Source: Agapetus fuscipes
Lineage: Eukaryota > Arthropoda > Insecta > Trichoptera > Glossosomatidae
DNA: 64,000 nt
Direction of reading: 5' to 3'
Assembly (NCBI GenBank): GCA_951799405.1
Contig: OX637344.1
Coordinates: 2,418,001-2,482,000 of the forward strand
This document shows positions 1 to 11,263 of this stretch, piece after piece. Position 1 is the first letter of the stretch; each line of letters begins with the position of its first letter. A program made the position numbers and the translations under genes. The notes under the pieces were generated by a model. The model was not told the DNA's origin and did not search any database. It saw nothing but the letters and a program-made list of their open reading frames with translations.

Positions 1-112
1 GCAAGGACACATTAAGCATTTGTAAGCGCGAACTACGCGTGTTTGTTTGTGGGCATGCATTTGATATGAGCTTTAAATGTTAATATATCTTTGTAACATA
101 GATTATTATAGG
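1..112 (+). repeat. R1 repeat, 3' part, cut by the window edge
   Basis: It matches the distal half of R1: a GCATTTGTAAGCGCGAAC block, a GTGGGCATGCATTTGATATG block, then TATCTTTGTAACATAGATTAT. The 5' half lies outside the window. Confidence 0.8.
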
Positions 113-119
113 TAGATTA

Positions 120-751
120 GGATGATTTATTTGGTGGGAGCTGTTTTGGAGTGCGTCACACCCATGGTCACACCTCAAGAGCCCAAAATGAAATGTCTAA
201 TTAAACCAACCACTAATAAAATATTTTATTCTTGATTTCTCAAATCAGTTTAACTGCAACTATTCACTTCACCTTTAAGATGGCGATCTACTGCATTAAA
301 CATTTGTTAAAATGTAATAAATTCCCTTTTAATTAGACATTCCATTTCCTAAGGCGTTGTTTACACTCTAAGTGCTTCTAAACGAGCCTTGAATGTTAAT
401 AACTTAATTAATGCTTCCACGGACACTGCCGAGGATTCCCGAGCGCTTCCGAAAAAGGGGCGGGACGTTGTGTGAGGGGGAGGTAAACCAATTAGGCTTT
501 TAAGACACACCTGGGTCCTCAAAGTGACCCCAAGGGGCGCTCGACAAATTATCTAATCAATTTAAAATGCAATTTGCAAATTGGTTTTTAATTAAACTTT
601 TACGTTAATTGAAGGACGACGAAGTTATTTTTTTACGTTCTTTTTGTGACAATTTTCAATGAAGAACTGTGGGGAATTCTTAAAAGGAAAAATAATATTT
701 TTGCTATTTGTATTATCAGTATGAAATGGTACGAGTGGCTAATTAATAGCA
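120..751. other. No gene seen; single-copy-looking AT-rich DNA
   Basis: There is no coding signal. A moderately GC-rich patch at about 415-545 sits beside AT-rich DNA with TTTAATTAA-type homeodomain-like words at about 555-605. This could be intronic regulatory DNA, but nothing in the sequence proves it. Confidence 0.4.
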
Positions 752-965
752 ACAAATAAAATTCATATTAAATGCATGCCCACAAACAGACACGTGTAAT
801 TTTGCGCTTAGCAATGCAGCGTGTTTACTTGCACATTTAAATACTAACTTCAAATGAACATAGCCCCTGGAACTTTCGCAGACCTTCCCTGAAACAGGGG
901 GTTCATTGGCAAAGTGAACAATTTTTGTACATGTCAGCCGCATACCAACCTATAAGATAAAGAAG
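752..965 (-). repeat. R1 repeat, nearly full length
   Basis: Read on the minus strand it runs from the head (CCAACCTATAAG side, about 946-955) to the tail near 752. It contains the CAGGG/CCCTG stem-loop block at 889-900. Another R1 end fragment lies at 1056-1080. Confidence 0.8.
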
Positions 966-2473
966 GATAAACATTAGACTTTTCATTTTAATTTTTATAT
1001 AATGTATTGTTTTGTTTTTAAAACTGTGGTTTATTTATTTTACACAATTTATTTAAACCAACCTATAAGTCAAGTAATCAGCAGGCATAATAGGAACGAC
1101 TTGTCAGTCTTACAACACAAAATATTTAAAAAACAAATCGGTTTTCTTTCTAAACCAAATACTAACCAAACTTTTCAGGTTAGTATGAACTACGCAATTT
1201 TACTTTTTTTAGCATCAGTATTGTGATCACGATTTTAAAGTGTTGTAACGCCATTAAGAGGGTTGGTGTCAATAGGGGGCTGGTCGGAAGGGGTGGTGTG
1301 TGGGAGGGTGGGAGGGGGGAGGGTCTGATTGAGAATTACGTCACGTCATCGAGTCCGAAAATCGCCCCTTCCGGTTACACGAAGGAGACGAAGAAAAAAT
1401 TGGGGGTTGGTGGAGAAAAGTACTGGAGAAGAGAGAACGCATTTAAAAAAAATGTTGTACAAAATGAAATATTATAAGTTAATAGATAGATATTTATGTA
1501 TACATTGACTAAACTTTTTCTCGAGCCGACGTTTCGAACCGGTCATACGATTCTTCATCACGCGGTCCCTTTGCGTGCGTGGTTGAAAGGGACCGATTTT
1601 CTCAAACAACATTATAAATTAATTACGTAACGAAACTAAGCTGCACGTATGGGGCAACTTATCGCCGTATTGTCCAAAACGTAACACATGAGGGGTGTTA
1701 AACCTATTTTTTTTCACAGTTTTTAGGGGTGCATTTACGCTATCCATTCAATTGAAGTGGGGGTTTCCCACACATTATTTTTCTTTCTGTTCATTTTTCA
1801 CCTCGAATCCCTTCTGTCTTTAACATCTTAAGACGCAACTAAATTGAGTTTTGCACCTTAAAAAAAATCGCTAAAATAGAAGACACTCCATTCTGTCTTA
1901 ACACCCCATTCTGTCTTAACACCTCCCCCCCCCCCCCTTTCTTAATGAGTTACAGAACGTGAGAAAATAAAAATTCTCAAAGGCGGCGCGACGCTCTAAG
2001 CGAGATGGATGGACGCTCATTTATTTTAATAAACACTGGGGGATTTTTTCGTTTTCGATTTTCTTCGCCAAACAGATTATGGGGGTCGAAAAAATTCATC
2101 CTCTTCTTTAACACCTTTTCGTTAAGATTTGTAATTTTTTTTTTGAGAGATTTCTGAATTACTTAACTTTAATTTTTACATCTCACTGTAACTGTAACTC
2201 TGTCGCCATTTAGCAAGAGGTGGCCTCTGCAGATTTGCCTCAATTATTTCTTATCCTTGTATATATTTTTCGATTCATTCACATCTTCTTTTACACGCGC
2301 TTTGTATATCCAATTCTTTCACAACTTCCCCAATCTGGCGTTTATTGTCTTTTCTTTAGCAACTTGTCTGTGTGACGTCTCAATTTAGTTGTCTATAGAA
2401 TTTTTGCAGAGTTCGTTTAAAGGAAGGGTTACCTTTCTCTTGAATCTATTCCTGGTGAAGGAATTCCATAACT
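966..2473. other. No gene; Penelope-like scar and homopolymers
   Basis: At 1520-1570 (minus strand) there is a GATGAAGAATCGTATGACC...GAAACGTCGG string, the kind of signature often found next to Penelope-like retroelements. A short ATTCTGTCTTAACACC duplication lies at about 1890-1923 and a poly-C run at about 1924-1938. ORFs here look random. Confidence 0.35.
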
Positions 2474-2571
2474 CCCAAGTAACCTTTTAGGTTTTAAAAA
2501 GGTTACAAAAAGGTCCCAGAACCTTTTTGAACCTTTTTGTAACCTTTTTAGAACCTAAAAGGTTACTTGGG
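2474..2571. mobile_element. 98-bp near-perfect palindrome (hairpin MITE-like)
   Basis: The left end CCCAAGTAACCTTTTAGG is matched by CCTAAAAGGTTACTTGGG at the right end. Pairing continues inward with small interruptions, giving arms of about 45 bp built from AACCTTTTT/AAAAAGGTT units. It abuts the R1 copy that starts at 2572. It could be a tiny MITE. Confidence 0.7.
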
Positions 2572-2818
2572 CTTATAGGTTGGTATGGGGCTGACCACCC
2601 ATACTGTAAAAACTGTCTCACTTTCCCAATATCCCCTTGTTTCCGTGAAGGTCAGAAAAAGTTGCAAGATTTATGTTCATTTTAGGTTTCGATTTGAATT
2701 TGTAAGTGCACATGCAGCATTTGTAAGCGCCAACTTACATGTGCTCGTTTGCGGTTATGCATTGAATATGGATTTTAAATGTTTATATATCTCTTTGAAA
2801 CTTATATTATAGATTACC
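2572..2818 (+). repeat. R1 repeat, full length
   Basis: It starts CTTATAGGTTGGTATGG and ends TTATATTATAGATT. It carries both the head and the tail block. 2819-3230 holds no recognisable feature. Confidence 0.85.
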
Positions 2819-3230
2819 GAGACTTCAGCGAAATGTTATTTTACGTCTCTCATCAAATTCTTCTAGAAAACGTGTCGAAAGTAAATTTAAGACTGTTTTT
2901 TTTGCTGATTTTAGCATGCTTAGCAAATGCACAAATTTAGCTTTGTATTTATAAACGAAAAATCTTATCTTAAATTTTAATTATTTTAATTATATAATTG
3001 CCAGTGTGGCGTGGTCTTTAGCGTGTAGCCGTTGTCTTTAATTGCAATCTGTATGTGATGTAGTAACCTAAAGCCGCAGCTACACTGACGGCCGCCTCAC
3101 AATCACGGAGCCAGGGCGAGACACATTAAAGTCTAATTAACCAATTGTGAGTGACACACTAATACACGGAAATGTGGTGGATCGAACCGTATTTAACAGA
3201 ATTTTATTTCAACTGTATTTTATTTTATAT

Positions 3231-3479
3231 AATCTAATCTAATCTAAATCTAAGTTGCAAAGATAAGTATCATATTAAATGCATTCCCACAAGCAGACAC
3301 GCATAATTTCGGGATCACACATGCCGCATGTGGACCTACAATATAAAAACCCAATCTCAAATGAACATGAGCCCTGCAACTCTTGCCGACCTTCCCTGAA
3401 ACAGGGGGGACATTGGCAAAGTGAACTTTTATTTACAGTATAGGGGGTCAGCCTCATACCAACCTATAAGTCAGGGAAT
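3231..3479 (-). repeat. R1 repeat with (AATCT)n tail
   Basis: The plus-strand left edge is AATCTAATCTAATCT, the pentanucleotide tail of R1. The right edge is CCAACCTATAAGTCAGGGAA. Confidence 0.88.
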
Positions 3480-3689
3480 CTACGTATCAGATATTTTGTC
3501 AATTCACTAGTTTATTTATACATTTTTTAAACTAGTAGGTATAAACGACATAAATCCGTTAATAAAATGCGGTAGGAGTGTGGGACTGGAAGAGGAAGGC
3601 GTTGGATAGGCAGCGTTAGCTGTGATTAATCAAAGAGGTCAGGAGCCAACCCGGGTTACCATGCCATTGATGATGAGCAGGATAATAAC

Positions 3690-4038
3690 TTGCAATGTAT
3701 TGACTTTTGAAATTCATATTGAATATATGCTCGCAAGAAAACACATGTAGGTTTGCTCCTACATTGACTGTATCTTTTTAGAAAATTAAACACAAACCTT
3801 GAATAGACAGTACCTTTGCAACTTTTGCCTCCTTTTACTGAAACAGAATTGAAATGAAATATAGAGGTTGATCTGCAATGTTGACAGCTATGGAGCTTAT
3901 TTGAAAATTCTTAAATGTGATTTCAACGGGTTATTGCTTTCATTTTTAATTTTAGATTTGACATTTTACTTTGTAATGTGACATATCTTTGCATGGAAAA
4001 GTGAACATTTTTTACAGAATGGGTGGTCAGCCTCAAAA
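3690..4038 (-). repeat. Decayed R1 fragments
   Basis: Two degenerate minus-strand pieces. About 3700-3850 carries the CAACTTTTGCC...CTGAAACAG block. About 3985-4038 carries GTGAACATTTTTTACAGAATGG followed by GGTCAGCCTCA. Confidence 0.5.
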
Positions 4039-4494
4039 CAAAACATTTATCATTATACACTCCATAAAATGAAAACATACTCAATACGAAATTATTTTCA
4101 AGTCGGTTCTTTTTTAAATGTGAACCGTATCGAACCGTTTTCACTTTGTGCGACTCTGACATTGTACAGGATGCTCTGCAGCGGCCGCTCCCACGTGGGC
4201 AGAGGATATGACGTCACAGAGCTGGAGAGGCGATTATTAAAACCGTAACACACATGTGCGGGAATAATGCGGGGAAGTGTTGTAATTATTATTGTACAAC
4301 TGATGAGGATACCTCAATGAAACTGTTTGTGCATGCAGGGCTGCCACAATGAAGAACTGAACCCGAAGTTATACAGTTATTTTTTTTTAATTTTAATTTG
4401 AAATTGCGCTTTATTCCTTTTGTCATTTTGAAGTGATATATAAAACACATCTGAATATTGAAATCAGACTTTAAATATTTATATTATACATACA

Positions 4495-4668
4495 GCGCTA
4501 TAGATTTTGCGCCTACACATCATGCATGGGAATTTACAAATTAAAACCCAAACCTCAAATGAACATAAGCCCTAAAACTCTTGAAACTTCTCCCTGAAAT
4601 AGGGGTAACATTTGTAAAATCAATTTTACAGTAACAGCTTGCAGCTGCATACCAACCTATCATGACTG
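4495..4668 (-). repeat. R1 repeat, diverged
   Basis: CTCAAATGAACATAAGCCC and CATACCAACCTAT blocks are present. The middle is strongly diverged, so this is an old copy. Confidence 0.65.
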
Positions 4669-5613
4669 AAAAAAAAAACAAATACAGTTGATTACAAAAA
4701 ACAAACAAAAACCTATGAAATTCAAACGAAAATGAAATTTAAGATTTTAAAGCATTAGCTGTCAACATTGCAGATCAGCCGCTACATTTTTCATTTCATG
4801 ATGATGATGAAAATGATTTATAATTCAATAATGCATTTAGATATTAGGTTTATTTTAAACATGCAAATGCATACTTATTCGAAGAAAAAAAATTGCAGTT
4901 TACGAAGGAGTCAAATGAAAAAAAAATAACAAAATAATACCATAGGGTCACTTTTTAAAAAACAAAAAAATTGGACGAAAACTTTAAGCGAATTTTTTTT
5001 TTTATAAAAGCAATTTAAGCTCAAATTTGTGTCAACCCTGTTTTTAAGAAAAGGAAACAACAATAATAATTATAATTAAAGTCCTAGGAATTCTTTTGGA
5101 GCTTCACAATTACGTACACAGATTAGGAAGTATGTCGCACTTGATGTAATCAGCAAAGTGGTCTCTGTGACAAGTGGACCTAATGCTCATTATCGCTTGA
5201 CAAATGAGGACATCAAAATTATACACGCACATCAAGATGATGGACAAATAGGTGGTCATAATTTTTCTCTAAAAAAACAACACGGTTAAAAAAATAATTG
5301 GGATTTCCTTTATTATCCTAGTGGAGTTCAAGATATGCTTAAGTGTATTTAAGTCTTCACATAACATTGCGCCACTCTGTGTATCATGTGACGTTTTAAA
5401 TAGGCTAAGTTATGTATGGAGCTCTATATGCCAAAGCAAAAAGGACCTTAAATGAGGGCTTCTTTTACGTCTTAAAAACTGCTTTAGATACTGCGAATTG
5501 AATTTGAAAACGCTTGATACCAAGAACGATAAACCGCAGTTTGCATCAAATGTCAGGCGTACAGGGTGTTGGGCTTATATCCAGCCGCCATTCTGATAGG
5601 GGTGTCCACACTG
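4669..5613. other. No gene; AT-rich
   Basis: Low-complexity A/T runs (4660-5000), then ordinary single-copy-looking sequence. No ORF has coding character. A GTCAACATTGCAGATCAGCCGC string at about 4761-4781 resembles the LINE-W 3' end. Confidence 0.4.
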
Positions 5614-5732
5614 TATGTCCACATGCAGCATATTTAAGCGCGAACTTGTACATTTCTGCTTGTGGGAGTGTGTTTAAAATGAATCTTAAATGATTTATAT
5701 CTTTGAAGCTTAGATTAAGATTTAGATTTCTT
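5614..5732 (+). repeat. R1 repeat, 3' half
   Basis: It begins at the CACATGCAGC block and ends at AGCTTAGATTAAGATTTAGATTT. The head is missing. Confidence 0.7.
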
Positions 5733-6089
5733 TTAATGATAATTGATTGAAATTTCCGGCACTAATATTTAATGAAAACAAATTAATTCAAACTCCTAAT
5801 TGGAATTTTTCCAACAGTCAACAAAGGAATCTTCATCCCCCCCCCCCCCATCCCCTTGCAGGTTCTTTGAAAGCTTTTCCTTGGAGGGTTCTAAAAGCTT
5901 CTGGAAGCATTTTTTCTTTATTTTTTCCCGCCTAGTGGGCGGTTAGCCGATTCTTAAGCCGCGTCGTTACGGCGTGCAATTAAATCTAATACCAGCAACA
6001 CGCCCTTAATGTTGGTGTGAACATGCCTTAATGTTTACTTTAGAAGTGATGATTAACCTTTTTCTCGATCTTTCTAGATCATGCTTATC
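5733..6089. other. No gene; poly-C tract
   Basis: It contains a poly-C run near 5838-5849 and a GGTTCTTTGAAAGC / GGTTCTAAAAGC near-duplicate at 5860-5900. Nothing else is recognised. Confidence 0.4.
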
Positions 6090-6327
6090 AGACCGGTCCG
6101 TAGTTCAGTGGTGCAACACTTCGGACTCTGAATGGAAGGTTGTGGGTTCGAATCCCGGCGGAGCACAAAAAATATACCATTTATATTTTCAAATTTGCTC
6201 TTTGCTGGGTTGAAAAATTCATAAACCTTTACCAATGACCAGTCACCAAAGGTCCATCCAGTCTCACAGCAACTGGGTCTTGCTTGAGAATTGGCGCTTT
6301 GTAGCGACGACGACCAAGGTCGTAAAA
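6090..6327 (+). mobile_element. SINE S1 (tRNA-derived), fused to S2
   Basis: The tRNA-like head has an A-box-like GTAGTTCAGTGG at 6101-6112 and a B box GGTTCGAATCC at 6145-6155. The S1 body follows, but the usual 3' end (AAACAGCGCTCACC...ATT tail) is absent and S2 sequence begins at about 6328. Confidence 0.85.
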
Positions 6328-6575
6328 ATATCGATAGCTCAAATGGTAGAATGCTGGCACTCCATGCCGAGACCAAGGCTTACTCAGCCTTCACGAGAAA
6401 TGGGAACCAGCCCCCCCGGGAGCTGGGAAACCCCCACTTCAACTGAAAGTGGTTGGTGTGAGGCCGGCCCCTTTACCCGTAAAAATAAATAGGTCCCGAA
6501 TCGCCACATGCGACCCCTTTGGGGATAACGCAGGTAAGAAATTACACTATAAGTTTAGCTTAGTTGCGTTTTTTT
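6328..6575 (+). mobile_element. SINE S2, internally deleted
   Basis: The head (TCGATAGCTCAAATGGTAGA) jumps from about residue 45 straight to the GGCTTACTCAGCC body. The B box is deleted. The end carries CACATGCGACCCC...AGCTTAGTTGCG and then T runs. Confidence 0.8.
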
Positions 6576-6660
6576 TTAGTTGCGTTATTTTTCAATATAA
6601 GTGGTACAAGAAAAAACACTAAACGTCTATACAAAGTATGAGCAATATTTCAACTCTTTG

Positions 6661-6902
6661 ACTAATAGGTTGGTATGAGGTAAAACCCCATACAGTCTAA
6701 GCTTGTTTCACTTTTGCCAATGAATTACAGGCAAGGACGGGAGGAGTTGCATGTCCTATGTTCATGCGAGGTTTAGTTAATTTGCATGTTCAAATGCAGC
6801 ATATGTGAGTGCGAACTTACACATGTGCCTGCTTGTGGACATCAATAAAAATGAGCCTCAATGTCAATATATCTTTGCAATTTTTTATAAATTCTAGATT
6901 TA
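6661..6902 (+). repeat. R1 repeat, tail-to-tail partner
   Basis: The head AATAGGTTGGTATGAGG lies at 6664-6680 and the tail is TAAATTCTAGATTTAT. It forms an inverted pair with the copy at 6918-7169. Confidence 0.85.
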
Positions 6903-6917
6903 TATAAATACTCGTAC

Positions 6918-7169
6918 AATCTATAATCTATAATTTAAGTTGCAAGGATATATTTATTTAAAGCTCTCAGATGTAAGCCCACAAACCAACAAGTGTAGTT
7001 CGCGCTTACAAATGCTGAATGTGTACTTACAAATAAAATCCAAACCTCAAATGAACATAAGCCCCACAACTTTTGCCGACCTTCCCTGAAACAGGGGTAA
7101 CATTGGCAAAGTGAACCATTTTTTACAGTATGGGTGGTCAGCCTCATACCAACCTATAAGTCAAGGAAC
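6918..7169 (-). repeat. R1 repeat, full length, tail-to-tail partner
   Basis: An AATCTATAATCTATAATTTAAGTTGC tail edge on the left and CCAACCTATAAGTCAAGGAA on the right. It is closely similar to the copy at 33352-33606, so both belong to a younger R1 subgroup. Confidence 0.9.
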
Positions 7170-7928
7170 AATAACAATAGATTATAGAGTCAGCACAAAT
7201 TTGAACTCAAAAAGTTTTTCTAAGCCGGCTAACGTCACACTTGTCAAGAAACTAAGGTCCCTAGCAACCATTTACAAAATGTATGTTTTCATTTTCTCTT
7301 CCGACCTGCCGTTTGACGTCTCAATTTTGCTGAAAGAATATTTCTTCTTCTAGTTGTATCCCTTCAGGTCCCTCCGACATTGACTTTAACACAAGAAGAG
7401 ACTTCTCGGGCAGCCATGAACAGATCGTCTACAGTTCTCAGTGCAATTAATTTTTTCGCTTACCAACACCAAAAAAGGAATCTTTGTACAAAAAAAAATA
7501 CCAGAAAAAAGGTTGCTCACGAATGACTTTTCCGTTTACCAAGAAATGTTAATTTTCTCCGCGTTTACGCACGCAAGGTTTAATTGTTTGCTTTAATTAA
7601 AAAATAAAACAAGAAAAAGAAAAAAAAAAAAACACCCCCTTTATATTTATCGCCTTGGGGGTGAAGGAAGAAGAGAAATAAGAGAAATCACGGCGGTAAT
7701 AAAAAAAAAGAATAAAAAGTCGAAAAATCAACGGAAAGCAATCGTCGTCTCTCTCGCTCGGACGCTCTTTGGTCGGCACCCCAAATTTCTCGGGGTAGTT
7801 TTTAGCTTTGTACCATGACGAGGGGGGTAGAAACTTTTGCTGAATTAAATAAAAAAGGGATACTTTTAATTTTATTCGGTGTCTCGCTCTGGTTTAATGC
7901 GCTCTATGGACAAACCAATTATTATGCA
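7170..7928. other. No gene seen
   Basis: A-rich and T-rich tracts at 7485-7510 and 7610-7640. There are no recognised repeats and no ORF with coding character. Confidence 0.4.
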
Positions 7929-8102
7929 GAAAAGACGGCAGGAGTTGCAAAGTTTATGATCATGTGAGTTTTGGATTGATTTTGTACGTACACGTGTAGC
8001 ATGTGAACGCGTGAACTTGTGCATGTGCCTGCTTGTGGGTATTCATTAAATATGAGCCTTAAATGACAATATATCCTTCCATCTTAGATTATAGATTATT
8101 GA
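7929..8102 (+). repeat. R1 repeat, 3' two thirds
   Basis: It starts at GACGGCAGGAGTTGCAAAG, keeps the GTGCCTGCTTGTGGG block, and ends CATCTTAGATTATAGATTATTG. Confidence 0.8.
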
Positions 8103-8214
8103 ATTTGTTTTCTGGCACGAATGTTGGAAACATTTTTTTCTTCGTTGGACAAATTGTGAGGGTTCCTTAGTAAGCAATAAAAAAATATCAGTTAGCTTAA
8201 TATGCGGACCTTAT

Positions 8215-8670
8215 TGCTATGAATCATTGGGATACACCAGACCATGCTAGAATCATTTCGAGCAGAAACTTCGAGTAAACATGAGTAAGTACAACCATCC
8301 AAATTTATTACATCTAGACACACATATACAAGTTAGTAAAAACACATTTTGTTACTTTTAAATTTTAAATTTATATTTATTAATTTATTATTGATTAAAT
8401 TTATTATTTTTTTCTCACATAAAGTTCACAGTTTAAACTTTTGCATTTCTCGCTTAATGGCTTGGGTAGCAATTGGATATTGATGCCCTGTCTGTAATCC
8501 GTATTTATAGGTGACTAAAGGCTATTCTATCATACACCAGACCATGCCAAAATTGTCTCGAGCAGAAGCTCCGAGCAAATAGGGGTAGCTACAACCATCC
8601 AAATACTTACATATAGACACACATATACAAGTTAGTATAAACACATAAGCACACAATCAAAAGTAAACAT
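8215..8670. repeat. R3 dispersed repeat, two partial units
   Basis: A unit beginning ATACACCAGACCATGC occurs at about 8233 and again at about 8532, each followed by ACAACCATCCAAAT and a run of ACACACAT-like words. A homologous unit lies at 19620-19832. The class is unknown. Confidence 0.65.
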
Positions 8671-8956
8671 ACACAGACATAAACTCATACATTTGTAACA
8701 TTATAATTTAAATAAAAATATATTGTGAATTTTCCAACAGAACTGTATAATTATTATCATAACCAGATATCGATCCATGGACCATTATGTTCGTAGTCAT
8801 TTTTTTTTCCAACACTCCCTTTAAAAAGAAAAAAACCTTCCACATTCCCCTCTTCATTCAAAACAGAGGTTTTCAAACTTTTAATCGTGATTGATTTACA
8901 TTTTTTTAATACCAAAAAATTACAGTCAATTTTTGACCTATGTAAGCCTACGTTCC
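8671..8956. other. No gene seen
   Basis: AT-rich, with poly-T/poly-A tracts. Nothing is recognised. Confidence 0.4.
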
Positions 8957-9053
8957 GGTCTATAGTCTAGTGGTTAACACTTCGGACTAGTGATTGGAAG
9001 AAAGACCTTCCCAGAAAAGCATGAGTGATCAGCCTCATACCTATTATAAGTCA
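8957..9053 (+). mobile_element. S1 head joined to an R1 end
   Basis: The S1 head (CGGTCTATAGTCTAGTGG, TTCGGACTAG) covers 8957-8999. At about 9019-9053 comes the R1 terminus in minus orientation (GATCAGCCTCATACC...TATAAGTCAAGG). R2 starts immediately after. Confidence 0.7.
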
Positions 9054-9056
9054 AGG

Positions 9057-9288
9057 AGATCATCAAAACCAACATTGATCGCCATTTCCTTTCAGTATCT
9101 TAAAACAAAGACAACGCAGCGCAACACACACCACAGCACTGCGCAGCTAACGGTGCTGCAACTTGATCAAGACATCAACTGCCACATCACCAACACCTTT
9201 GCGGTACTACAGCAAGTGTTATAGACCCCTTAGAGTCTATTGAATCTAGAGATTCTCCCGCACAAGGTTTCTTAAAAAGCTACCTTAC
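9057..9288 (+). repeat. R2 dispersed repeat, longest copy
   Basis: R2 runs from CCAACATTGATCGCCATTTCC to a CTCCCGCACAAGGTTTCTTAAAAA end. Shorter copies lie at 25072, 37661, 41545, 50692 and 52243, all on the plus strand and mostly ending in an A-rich tail, so it behaves like a SINE 3' body. Confidence 0.7.
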
Positions 9289-9739
9289 TTCAATTCTGGA
9301 ACAATCTATAATATCATAAGCTCGCGTTAAAAAAAAGAAATCATCAGGTGTAAATAAATGTATTATACTTCAATGGTTTAAATCCAAATGAAGCAATAAT
9401 TTTGAGAATCACGTACACACATATACCTTCATATTCACGGGGGAGTTAAAACTCGGGGGTTGGGGAGGGGGGGGTAGGTTTTAGGGGTGGTATTCTCCAC
9501 CCCCTTCGCTATCTTACTCGCTTGAAGGATTTTAATAGCCATCGCGCGCCTTCCTCACATGGGGCGGCTGGGGGATGATGGGGTGGACCCCCCGGGCTGG
9601 AAAAATGAGGGATGAAGAAAATATAAGTTAAGATTGGGGTGGAAGAAACATGAAACATGCCCCGAGACGATATTAGTAGGTAGGTACTAGCTTCGTAATA
9701 TGTGTATGAAAAAATCTCTACTTACTTTACTTTGCGTAT
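9289..9739. other. No gene; G-rich patch
   Basis: A G-rich patch at 9440-9500 and a GC-richer patch at 9545-9600. No coding signal. Confidence 0.4.
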
Positions 9740-10000
9740 GGCCGGCAAGCACAGCACATCACTTGGCTGTTGGGCCGCGTCAGAGGCGTAGATCCAAGTC
9801 TTCCATCCACTTCCCTGCTCCTGGCGTGGCTTCGCGGAGGTCTTTCAGGCCAGGAGGGTGTCATCTGATGGAGCACTCCTCCACTATGTGCCGGACAGTC
9901 TGGTTCTCCTATCTATATCTCCATCTATGGAGCAAGAAGTTGCAACGGCCTTGCTCGATTCGGATCCTATTCAAGGTCATCCACAGTCCTCAAGTCCAAA
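9740..10000 (-). pseudogene. LINE reverse-transcriptase C-terminal remnant
   Basis: In one minus frame the residues QTVRHIVEECS, then GLKDLREATPGAGKWMEDLDL, can be read with stops between. This resembles the C-terminal tail of non-LTR retrotransposon ORF2 proteins (a Cys/His-containing motif, then a helical end). It is broken by stop codons and is a dead 3' fragment. Confidence 0.6.
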
Positions 10001-10205
10001 ATTCCCTCTACCACAAGTATAAAACTTTATTTTTAACCTGAACCGTAGCGTTTCTACTCAAAAAAATGTTGTACCTACGAACTTAAACAGTACCTTGTGA
10101 AAGTTTTAGAATCTACGTCTTTTTTTATTAAAACGTTTTGGTTTAGCTTCCACGTGATGTCTTATACTTGTGATTGTGTGTGTATATGATATTTTTAGCT
10201 AAATG

Positions 10206-10460
10206 ATCTAATCTAATCTAATCTAAGTTGCAAAGATACGTTACATTGGAGATTCACATTACATGCATTCTCACAACCAGACACATGCAAGTTCGCGCTT
10301 GCACATGCCTCATGTGAACCTACAACATAAAAACCGAATCTCAAATGGACATACACCCTGCAACTCTTGCCGTCTTTCCCTGAGACAGGGGTGACATTGG
10401 CAAAGTGAACCATTTTTACAGCATGGGTGGTCAGCCGCATACCAACCTATAAGTCAAGGA
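10206..10460 (-). repeat. R1 repeat, full length, long tail
   Basis: The left edge has three AATCT units. The right edge is CATACCAACCTATAAGTCAAGG. Very similar to copies at 38805 and 58599. Confidence 0.9.
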
Positions 10461-10534
10461 ACATACACGACAAATTACATTTTATACATCACTTAATAAT
10501 AATATCTATGGACAACAAACAGAAAACAAATTCC

Positions 10535-10690
10535 AAATTAATAAACCCTAGCCGCCAACATTACAGATCAACCGCCATTCTTTCTGTCCTTACATACTTC
10601 TTTCATTTCCTCCAGAGTCATAGCCTTCTTCATACAGGCTCTTCTTTTATTATGACTCTGGATATTCCATTCATTCGAATGATGTGATGA
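10535..10690 (-). pseudogene. LINE-W 3' fragment
   Basis: Read on the minus strand it encodes the LINE-W C-terminus (roughly NEWNIQSHNKRRACMKKAMTL, then KYVRTERMAV out of frame). It preserves an intact copy of the site that the gag-only LTR element entered at 39456/41452: the GCCGCCAACATTACAGATC string at about 10550-10568. Confidence 0.7.
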
Positions 10691-10714
10691 AGAAATGGGA
10701 ATAAAAATATATAT

Positions 10715-10935
10715 TGCATGTTGATCTAAAATCTAACATTTGAGATTGATAGTAAACGTGTTGGTTTGCACTTAGAAATGCTGCATTTGCACATAGGAAT
10801 TAAAATTCAAATCAAAAATTAAATTACACTCTGTAGCTTTTTTTTACCTTCCTTGTAAACGCGAGTGACATTGACGATGTGAACCATTTTTAACATTAGG
10901 TTTAATCAGCCTCATATCAACCTATATGACAAAGA
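10715..10935 (-). repeat. R1 repeat, diverged
   Basis: GTGACATTGACGATGTGAACC and CATATCAACCTATATGAC are recognisable at the head side. The rest is degenerate. Confidence 0.7.
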
Positions 10936-11069
10936 ACAGAGTGTTTAAAATAGTTCAAATTAAATACATGAACGTTAAAAAATCAAAATTGCATACAAAA
11001 GGAACGAAATAAATTCAGAATCTACTAGGATCCAAGAGGGTCGACTAAGATTTTTTTCAGAAAACGAAT

Positions 11070-11263
11070 TATAATCTATAATCTAAGTTGCAAGGATATA
11101 TTAACATTTAAAGCTCTCAAATGCATCCCCACAAACAAACACGTGTAGTTGGCGCTTACAAATCCTGAATTTGTACTTACAAGTAAAATCCAAACCCCAA
11201 ATGAACATAAGCCCTAGAACTTTTGCCGACCTTCCCTGACACAGGGGTGACACTGGCAATTGA
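11070..11263 (-). repeat. R1 repeat, head truncated
   Basis: The tail side ATAATCTATAATCTAAGTTGC begins it. Similarity stops at GGTGACACTGGCAA, so the last ~50 bp of the head are missing. Confidence 0.82.
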
